From contig PWQI01000208.1 in NCBI GenBank assembly GCA_003556805.1, positions 1 through 46,907 of the forward strand: a stretch of 46,907 nucleotides of DNA, in the 5' to 3' direction. The notes beneath the pieces were generated by a model. It was not told where the DNA came from. It saw only the letters and a program-made list of their open reading frames with translations, and did no database searches. Both the position numbers and the translations under genes were made by a program. The first letter of the stretch is position 1, and the number at the start of each line of letters is the position of its first letter. Below, piece by piece: positions 41,016 through 46,907 of the stretch. This stretch comes from Trueperaceae bacterium (GTDB lineage Bacteria; Deinococcota; Deinococci; Deinococcales; Trueperaceae).

Positions 41016-41572
41016 TGAATGACGCACGCTCGCTCCTCGTGCTCGGCGTCGGCAACGTCTTCTACGGCGACGAAGGCGCGGGCGTGCACCTGGTGCATTA
41101 CCTGCGCCAGAGGTTCGCCTTCCCGGAGGGCGTCGAGGTCGTCGACGGCGGTACCCTCGGATGGCAGCTGCTGAACTTGATCGCGCAGTACGACCACGTG
41201 ATCCTCGTCGACGCGGTCTGCGCCCCACCGGGCAAGGTCTACCGCTTCGACCGCGACAGCATCCCGGATGAGATCGGCTACGGCAAGCTCTCGTCACACG
41301 AGTGGGAGGTCCCCGACCTCCTGTCGGCGATGGACCTCTACGGCGACCTCCCCGAGGTCACGTGCGTCGCCATCGGCGTCCGACCGCTCGAGTTCGAAAC
41401 CGGCGAGATCGGCGTCGCCCTGACGGACACCGTGCGCGAGCGCATGCCCGCGCTCGCCACGGTGGTCGTCCAGGAGATCGAGCGCCTGGGCGTCGCCCTG
41501 AGCGACCTGCGTCCCGAACTCGCAGCCGACGAGCGTTTCAGCGCCGAGGAGATCGTCCTGACGCATGCATGA
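41015..41572 (+). CDS. Hydrogenase maturation protease (HyaD/HupD type)
   Basis: A 185-aa endopeptidase that cleaves the C-terminal tail of the large subunit after nickel insertion. VLGVGNVFYGDEGAGVHLV carries the nickel-binding Glu, VDAVC the Asp and LSSHEW the His. The C-terminus extends about 20 residues beyond the common core. The ATG overlaps the preceding stop, and the gene overlaps the start of hypA by a few codons. Confidence 0.93.
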   Translation: MNDARSLLVLGVGNVFYGDEGAGVHLVHYLRQRFAFPEGVEVVDGGTLGWQLLNLIAQYDHVILVDAVCAPPGKVYRFDRDSIPDEIGYGKLSSHEWEVPDLLSAMDLYGDLPEVTCVAIGVRPLEFETGEIGVALTDTVRERMPALATVVVQEIERLGVALSDLRPELAADERFSAEEIVLTHA

Positions 41573-41912
41573 GTTCGGGCTCGTGATCAGCATGATCGAC
41601 CTGGCCGAGGAAGCCGCGCGCAAGGAAGGCGCGGACGTCATCGAGGCCATCCACGTCGAGATCGGGGCCCTGTCGGGCGTCGTCCCGGAGGCGCTCGAGT
41701 TCGCCTTCGGCGGCGCCCGCGCGGGCACGATGGCGGCCACCGCTCGATTGGAGGTGACGTACATCCCCGCCATCGCGTACTGTGCGACATGCCAGTCCGA
41801 GTTCGAACTCGACAACCGCTTCGGGATCGCCATGTGTCCCACCTGTGATACGCCCTCGGCCGACCTCCGTCAGGGGCGCGAGATGCACGTGAGCCATCTG
41901 GAGGTCGCGTGA
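41565..41912 (+). CDS. hypA: Hydrogenase nickel-insertion protein HypA
   Basis: A 115-aa nickel chaperone. The N-terminal M-H2-E is the conserved nickel site. The zinc site is built by C-A-T-C and C-P-T-C in YCATCQSEF and AMCPTCDT. It delivers nickel with HypB. The ATG overlaps the protease stop, and its end overlaps hypB, so the pair is translationally linked. Confidence 0.95.
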   Translation: MHEFGLVISMIDLAEEAARKEGADVIEAIHVEIGALSGVVPEALEFAFGGARAGTMAATARLEVTYIPAIAYCATCQSEFELDNRFGIAMCPTCDTPSADLRQGREMHVSHLEVA

Positions 41913-42631
41913 TGGCCGATCCCGTCGCCACGCGCGACGTGCGCGTCAGCCCTCACGGCACGGCCGTGACGCCTGGCGCTCGCGTCGTCCAGGTCCAGAA
42001 GTCGCTCATGACGCACAACGACGGCGTCGCCGCAGCCAACCGAGCGGCGTTCGAGGGCTGCCTGGTCCTGAACATCGTGTCGTCCCCGGGTTCGGGGAAG
42101 ACCGCCCTGCTCGAGCGCAGCGTGCGCGAGCTCGCGGGTGACCTGCGCGTCGCCGTCGTCGTCGGCGATCTCGAGACCGACAACGACGCGATCCGGATCC
42201 ACGCGGCCGGAGCGCCGTCGGTGCAGATCGTCACCGGCACCGTGTGCCATCTCGAGGCCGAGATGGTGGCGCGCGCCGTCGACCAGCTCGACCTTGCAGG
42301 CCTCGACGTGCTCGTGATCGAGAACGTCGGCAACCTCGTGTGCCCAGCATCCTGGGACCTCGGTGAGGACTTGCGGGTCACGCTGCTGTCGACCACCGAG
42401 GGCGAGGACAAGCCGCTCAAGTACCCACGCATCTTCAAGGACGCCGACGCCGTGGTGATCAACAAGGTCGACATCGCCGAGGCGGTCGGCTTCGATCGCG
42501 AGCGCGCGCTCGACGCCGTCGCGAAGGTGTCGCCCGGCACACCGGTGTTCGAACTGTCGGCTCGCACCGGCGAAGGCATGGACGCCTGGTTGGCGTTCGT
42601 GCGCGAGCGCCTGGCCGCCAAGCGAGGCTGA
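41909..42631 (+). CDS. hypB: Hydrogenase nickel-incorporation GTPase HypB
   Basis: A 240-aa SIMIBI GTPase. The P-loop is SSPGSGKT, followed by VVVGDLETDNDA, IENVGNLVCPASWDLGE and the base-binding NKVD. There is no N-terminal C-x2-C-G-C site and no His-rich stretch, so nickel storage is unlikely. GTG 41909 and ATG 41912 are both possible starts; either overlaps the hypA end. Confidence 0.95.
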   Translation: MMADPVATRDVRVSPHGTAVTPGARVVQVQKSLMTHNDGVAAANRAAFEGCLVLNIVSSPGSGKTALLERSVRELAGDLRVAVVVGDLETDNDAIRIHAAGAPSVQIVTGTVCHLEAEMVARAVDQLDLAGLDVLVIENVGNLVCPASWDLGEDLRVTLLSTTEGEDKPLKYPRIFKDADAVVINKVDIAEAVGFDRERALDAVAKVSPGTPVFELSARTGEGMDAWLAFVRERLAAKRG

Positions 42632-42635
42632 CGCG

Positions 42636-44939
42636 GTGCCGCTCGAGCGGCGCCGCCTGCGCGTCAGCGGGACGGTGCAGGGCGTCGGGTTTCGCCCCTT
42701 CATCTATCGGCTCGCCCGCCAATACGGCCTTGCCGGCTGGGTCCGCAACGACGTGCACGGCGTCACCATCGAAGCGGTCGCCGAGGGTGGCGTGCTGGAC
42801 GCCTTCGCCGTCTCGATCCCGGCCGAGGCGCCGCCGGCAGCGCGCGTCGAGAGCGTGCGCGAGTTGGAGCGCGGCGAGCCTGGCCGAGAGCTGCCGACGG
42901 GCTTCGTGATCGTCGAGAGCGAGGACGCCGAGGGCGTCACCACGGCGATCTCGCCCGACCTTCCGGTCTGCGACGATTGCCTGCGCGAGATGCGCGACCC
43001 GAGCGACAGGCGCCACCGGTACCCGTTCATCAACTGCACCAACTGCGGACCGCGCTACTCGATCATCGAGGCGCTGCCGTACGACCGGCCGCTCACGACC
43101 ATGCGGTCGTTCCCCATGTGCGGTCCGTGCGAGGCCGAGTATCACGACCCTCTCGATCGCCGCTTCCACGCCCAACCGACCGCCTGCCCCGTCTGCGGCC
43201 CGCGGTTGCGCTTCGTCGTGGACGCGGACGGGACGGATGAGGCCTGGGACGACGCCGCCGTGCGGGCCACCGTGGCCGCGCTGCGCGCCGGCGCGATCGT
43301 CGCGATCAAGGGCCTCGGTGGCTACCACCTCGCCTGCGACGCGACCGACGAGCGTGCCGTGGGTGCCCTGCGTGAGCGGAAGTACCGCAAGGAGAAGCCC
43401 TTCGCCGTCATGGGGAGCGACCTCGCCGCTCTGGAGCCGCACGTGATGCTCGACGCCGCCTCGCGAGCGCTCCTGGCTGGCGCCGAGCGCCCCATCGCGC
43501 TCCTCCCGAAGCGCGGCGACGCCCTGCCGGCCGACCTTGCGCCGGACAACGCCTCGCTCGGTGTGATGCTCCCCTACACGCCCGTCCACCACCTGCTCTT
43601 CGACGACGGTGCTCCACCGCTGCTGGTCATGACCAGCGCCAACCGCTCGTCCGAGCCGATCGCGTACCGCGACGAGGAAGCGCTCGAGCGGCTCGCAGGG
43701 CTCGCGGACGCCTTCCTGATCGGCGAGCGCCCGATCGCGCGCCGGGTCGACGACAGCGTCGCCCAGGTGGTCGCGGGCAGGCCCGCCGTGGCGCGTCGCG
43801 CACGCGGTTACGCCCCGGCGCCGGTGGTTCGTTCGGAGCGGTTCGACGTGCCGCTGCTCGCGCTCGGGGCCGAGCTCAAGAGCAGCATCACGCTCGCCGT
43901 CGGCGGCGCGGCCTACGTCTCCCAACACCTCGGAGACTTGAGCGAGTACGAGTCCTTCGTCGCCTTCCAGGAGACGGTGCACGACCTGTGCGCCATGTAC
44001 CGCGTCGACCCGCGCAGCGTCCGGCTTGTGCATGACCTCCACCCGGCCTACCCCAGCACGCGTTTCGCCGAGCAACTCGGTGGCGAACGCGTGGCCGTCC
44101 AGCATCACGCCGCGCACGTCGCCAGCGTGCTGGCCGAGCAGGGCGCCTGGGACACGCGCGTGCTCGGCATCGCGTTCGACGGCGCCGGTCTCGGCGACGA
44201 CGGAGCGGTGTGGGGCGGCGAGGTCTTCGTCGGGAGTCTCGTGGCCGGTCTCCGGCGTGTGGCCCACCTCCGGCCGGCGTACCTGCCGGGTGGCGACGCC
44301 GCCGCCCGCACGCCCGTCCAGGCGGCGGTCGGCTGGCTCGCGGCCCTCGGTGACGGCGTGTGGGAGCGTGTCGCTGCGCAGCCCATCGCCTTGCCGACCG
44401 CGCGGGTGCAGGTCGCTCGGCGGCTGATCGAGCGCGATCTCAACACCTTCACCACCACCAGTGTCGGGCGCCTGTTCGACACCGTCGCCGCCCTCACGGG
44501 GTTCCACCGCAGCATGACGTTCGAGGGGCAGGCCGCCATCGGACTCGAGGCGGCCGCCCTCGAGGCGCGAGCCGCGGGCGCCGATAGGGCGCCGTACCCG
44601 TGGCCGTTCGACGGCCGCGTCTGGGACCACGCTCCGCTGTTGGACGCGGTGCTCCACGACCTCGAGCGCGGTCGCTCACGCGGCGAGGTCGCCCTGCGGT
44701 TCCACGAGGCGCTGGCCCAGGGCGTGGCGGAGGCGGCCCTGACGCTGCGCGCCGAGCACGCCTTCGAGCGCGTCGTGCTCAGCGGAGGCGTGTTCCAGAA
44801 CGCGCTCCTGGTCGAGCGGACGGAATGCCGACTTGACAACGTGGACATTCAGCACTGGCGCAACACACTCGTGCCGACGAACGATGGGGGCATATCGTTG
44901 GGCCAGGCCGCTCTGGCCGCCTGTATGCCGGGAGGTTGA
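42636..44939 (+). CDS. hypF: Carbamoyltransferase HypF
   Basis: A 767-aa enzyme that makes the cyanide precursor for the active-site iron. Domains in order: acylphosphatase (VSGTVQGVGFRPFIYRLA, about 8-90), two zinc-finger motifs (C-D-D-C plus C-T-N-C, then C-G-P-C plus C-P-V-C, about 105-190), YrdC-like (AIVAIKGLGGYHLACDA, about 200-380) and Kae1-like (VQHHAAHVASVL, GIAFDGAGLGDDGAVWGGE, VLSGGVFQNALL, about 400-760). The GTG start is 4 nt after the hypB stop. The length is normal, so no truncation is suspected. Confidence 0.96.
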   Translation: MPLERRRLRVSGTVQGVGFRPFIYRLARQYGLAGWVRNDVHGVTIEAVAEGGVLDAFAVSIPAEAPPAARVESVRELERGEPGRELPTGFVIVESEDAEGVTTAISPDLPVCDDCLREMRDPSDRRHRYPFINCTNCGPRYSIIEALPYDRPLTTMRSFPMCGPCEAEYHDPLDRRFHAQPTACPVCGPRLRFVVDADGTDEAWDDAAVRATVAALRAGAIVAIKGLGGYHLACDATDERAVGALRERKYRKEKPFAVMGSDLAALEPHVMLDAASRALLAGAERPIALLPKRGDALPADLAPDNASLGVMLPYTPVHHLLFDDGAPPLLVMTSANRSSEPIAYRDEEALERLAGLADAFLIGERPIARRVDDSVAQVVAGRPAVARRARGYAPAPVVRSERFDVPLLALGAELKSSITLAVGGAAYVSQHLGDLSEYESFVAFQETVHDLCAMYRVDPRSVRLVHDLHPAYPSTRFAEQLGGERVAVQHHAAHVASVLAEQGAWDTRVLGIAFDGAGLGDDGAVWGGEVFVGSLVAGLRRVAHLRPAYLPGGDAAARTPVQAAVGWLAALGDGVWERVAAQPIALPTARVQVARRLIERDLNTFTTTSVGRLFDTVAALTGFHRSMTFEGQAAIGLEAAALEARAAGADRAPYPWPFDGRVWDHAPLLDAVLHDLERGRSRGEVALRFHEALAQGVAEAALTLRAEHAFERVVLSGGVFQNALLVERTECRLDNVDIQHWRNTLVPTNDGGISLGQAALAACMPGG

Positions 44940-44941
44940 CC

Positions 44942-45172
44942 ATGTGTTTAGGAGTTCCACACGAAGTCGTCGAAGTGCTCGATGCCGACCGCTGCCTGAT
45001 CAAGATCGGTGGAGCGGTGCAACACTGCTTCATCGGCCTGGTCGACGATCTGAAGCCGGGTGATTGGGTGGTCGTCCACGCCGGCTTCGCGATCGACAAG
45101 ATCGCCCAGGAGGACGCCCAGGCCAACCTGGAGCTGATCCATCAGTACCTGGAGCCGTACCCCAGTGCCTGA
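44942..45172 (+). CDS. hypC: Hydrogenase assembly chaperone HypC
   Basis: A 76-aa chaperone that carries the Fe(CN)2CO unit with HypD. The ATG at 44942 is fixed by the essential N-terminal M-C in MCLGVPHEVVEV, where Cys2 becomes the first residue after Met removal; a TTG two codons upstream would spoil this. GGAGG at 44931-44935 is well placed. The gene overlaps hypD by a few codons. Confidence 0.96.
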   Translation: MCLGVPHEVVEVLDADRCLIKIGGAVQHCFIGLVDDLKPGDWVVVHAGFAIDKIAQEDAQANLELIHQYLEPYPSA

Positions 45173-46358
45173 GGTCCGCGCGACCCGCGATCCGCAGGCG
45201 CCGTTCGAGCCGCACACCTACAAGGACCCCTCGCTCGTGGCCGATCTGCAGCGCCGCATCGGCGAGCTCGCGGTTGAGATCGGTCGGCCCGTCAAGCTCA
45301 TGCACATCTGCGGAACGCACGAGCACGAGATGGGACGCTATGCGCTGCGCGACCTGCTTCCGGCGAGCGTCGACGTCTTGGCTGGGCCGGGATGCCCGGT
45401 GTGCGTGTGCGACAACGAGTACATCAACATGGCCATCCAGCTGTCGCTGCGGCCGAACACGATCCTGACGTCGTTCGGCGACATGTTGGCGGTCCCCGGC
45501 AGCATCCCGCTCGAGGGTGAGCGCCGCGGCGACGTGCGCATGAGCCTGCTCGATGCGCGGGCCCGTGGCGGCGACGTCCGGGCGGTCTACAGCGTCTTCG
45601 ACGCCAAGCGGATCGCCGAGCAGAACCCCGACAAGCAGGTGGTGTTCTTCTCGGTCGGTTTCGAGACCACGGTCGTGGCCGTCGCCGCGATGCTCAAGCG
45701 CGGTGTTCCCGACAACCTCAGCGTGATCGAGGCGAACTACTACACGCCGCCGGCGACGCGCCTCCTACCGACCCTCGACGGCTTCGACATCGAAGGCTTC
45801 ATCCTGCCCGGGCACGCGGTCACGATCACGGGGTTGCGTGTGTACGAGGAGCTCCCCGCGCTCGGCATCGCATGCGCCTCGGGCGGCTTCGAGCCGGTCG
45901 ACGTCCTCGCGTCCGTGGCATCCCTGCTCGAGCAGGTACGCGACGGCGCTCCAACGGTCTCGAACCCCTACCAACGGCTCGTGAAGTACGACGGGAACGA
46001 ACGCGCCAAGGCCGAACTGAACGAGGTCTTCGAGCTTGCGCCGATCCGCTGGCGCGGCATCGCCGAGATCCCGCTGTCGGGCTATAAGCTGCGCGAACCC
46101 TACTGGCACGCGAGTGCTGCCAGGCGCTTCGCTGGCCAGCTCGACGAGGTCGCCCTGCGCGGCGCCGAGCATCCCAAGGGGTGCCGCTGCGCCGAGGTGA
46201 CCCTCGGCCAGATCCGCCCCGACGAGTGCGGCGTGTTCGGCACGCTCTGCACGCCAGACAGCCCGTACGGACCATGCATGGTCAGCCACGAGGGCACGTG
46301 CCGCGCCTGGTACACGTACGGCATGCACAAGGAGCAGCTCCGTGTCGAAACCGTCTGA
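45165..46358 (+). CDS. hypD: Hydrogenase formation protein HypD
   Basis: A 397-aa scaffold for assembly of the Fe(CN)2CO unit. It has the HypC-contact and active motif HICGTHEHE, GPGCPVC, SFGDMLAVPGS, SVGFETT and LPGHAV. The C-terminal region has cysteines in KGCRCAEV, ECGVFGTLC and GPC for its [4Fe-4S] cluster. The start overlaps hypC, and its end overlaps hypE by 17 nt. Confidence 0.96.
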   Translation: MPEVRATRDPQAPFEPHTYKDPSLVADLQRRIGELAVEIGRPVKLMHICGTHEHEMGRYALRDLLPASVDVLAGPGCPVCVCDNEYINMAIQLSLRPNTILTSFGDMLAVPGSIPLEGERRGDVRMSLLDARARGGDVRAVYSVFDAKRIAEQNPDKQVVFFSVGFETTVVAVAAMLKRGVPDNLSVIEANYYTPPATRLLPTLDGFDIEGFILPGHAVTITGLRVYEELPALGIACASGGFEPVDVLASVASLLEQVRDGAPTVSNPYQRLVKYDGNERAKAELNEVFELAPIRWRGIAEIPLSGYKLREPYWHASAARRFAGQLDEVALRGAEHPKGCRCAEVTLGQIRPDECGVFGTLCTPDSPYGPCMVSHEGTCRAWYTYGMHKEQLRVETV

Positions 46359-46907
46359 GGACACCCTCACCGCGGAGCGGCCCGTCGGCGCCTCGCGCTA
46401 CGACACCGTCCGCCTGAGCCACGGCTCGGGCGGCAAGCTCACGCTCGAGCTCATCGAGGAGCTGTTCGTCGCCACGTTCAGCAACGAGCCGCTCAAGGAG
46501 CTGACCGACGCCGCCATCCTGCACAACCCCGGCGGACGGATCGCCTTCGCGACCGACTCCCACACCGTCAAGCCCGCCTTCTTCCCGGGGGGCGACATCG
46601 GCCGGCTGGCGGTCGCCGGCACGGTCAACGACCTCGCCGTGATGGGCGCCACGCCGCTCTACATGAGCGCCGCCTTCCTGCTCGAGGAGGGCTACGACAT
46701 GGACGAGCTCGCGCGGGTCGTGCGGTCCATGAAGGTCACCGCCGACGAGGCCGGTGTGTCGATCGTCGCTGGCGACACCAAGGTGCTCGAGCGCGGCCAT
46801 GGCGACGGCATCTTCATCAACACCACGGGTATCGGCTTCCTGCCCGACGACGTCCAGATGGGTGTCGCCTTCGTCCGGCCCGGCGACAAGGTGCTCGTGA
46901 ACGGCAC
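46342..46907 (+). CDS. hypE: Hydrogenase expression/formation protein HypE (partial, C-terminus outside window)
   Basis: The visible 188 codons start with GTG 46342 (GGAGCAG upstream) and show RLSHGSGGKLTLELIEE, FATDSHTVKPAFFPGGDIG, GTVNDLAVMGA and VAGDTKVLERG, the ATP-binding part of HypE. It dehydrates the HypF-made thiocarboxamide to thiocyanate on its C-terminal Cys, which lies beyond the window. It overlaps hypD and continues the operon. Confidence 0.95.
   Translation, partial: MSKPSEDTLTAERPVGASRYDTVRLSHGSGGKLTLELIEELFVATFSNEPLKELTDAAILHNPGGRIAFATDSHTVKPAFFPGGDIGRLAVAGTVNDLAVMGATPLYMSAAFLLEEGYDMDELARVVRSMKVTADEAGVSIVAGDTKVLERGHGDGIFINTTGIGFLPDDVQMGVAFVRPGDKVLVNG

Overview
The window is a high-GC (about two thirds G+C by eye), gene-dense bacterial chromosome segment. 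Many genes start with GTG and overlap by 1-4 bases. Several features point to the phylum Deinococcota, probably a Truepera-like lineage: at least eleven genes have a TANNNT -10 box ending only 6-11 nt before the start codon (leaderless promoters, well documented in Deinococcus), one gene encodes a Deinococcus-type N-acylamino acid racemase, and many proteins have Deinococcus-like short signal peptides ending in A-Q. This assignment is inference; no rRNA gene is present.

Layout. 1-4430: partial lipoprotein, DNA polymerase I, SurE and a zincin-like protein. 4448-13768: one long operon with a complete family-5 ABC importer (binding protein, two permeases, two ATPases), nucleoside phosphorylase, adenine deaminase and an M20 peptidase; the linkage suggests nucleoside or purine salvage. 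13839-18541: thioredoxin-like protein and convergent sbcD-sbcC. 18713-21144: secreted small protein with an OmpR-type two-component system. 21205-23320: a Fur-family regulator, a palindromic operator, and an operon of two paralogous four-helix membrane proteins plus a secreted DOMON protein. 23431-25108: DUF454, DUF2249 and YwiC-like genes. 25132-30661: carbohydrate ABC importer (binding protein and two unusual permeases, no ATPase) with a GT4 glycosyltransferase. 30661-35221: DUF302 protein, FAD amine oxidase, Lgt-like/TlpA fusion, small membrane protein, beta-carbonic anhydrase and DNA polymerase IV. 35312-36424: N-acylamino acid racemase. 36536-46907: Rrf2 regulator and a membrane-bound uptake [NiFe]-hydrogenase operon with its cytochrome b, protease and HypA, B, F, C, D, E maturation factors; hypE runs off the end.

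The most interesting points are: (i) three copies of a palindrome ATACCC-N5-GGGTAT (one with a single mismatch), each lying on a -10 box, in front of DUF302, the TlpA fusion and carbonic anhydrase, which looks like a small regulon of a CsoR/CstR-type repressor; (ii) the Fur-linked operon of paired membrane proteins and a DOMON protein, which I do not recognise as a described system; (iii) a hydrogenase small subunit in which one of the four expected proximal-cluster cysteines is asparagine; (iv) a MalF-type permease with a DUF11-like beta domain inserted after its first helix.

The hydrogenase genes work together: the small and large subunits and cytochrome b would form a quinone-reducing H2-oxidising complex on the outer face of the membrane, HypA-F build the NiFe(CN)2CO centre, and the HyaD-type protease trims the large subunit. 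The Rrf2 protein, with three cysteines, is a plausible Fe-S redox regulator of this operon.
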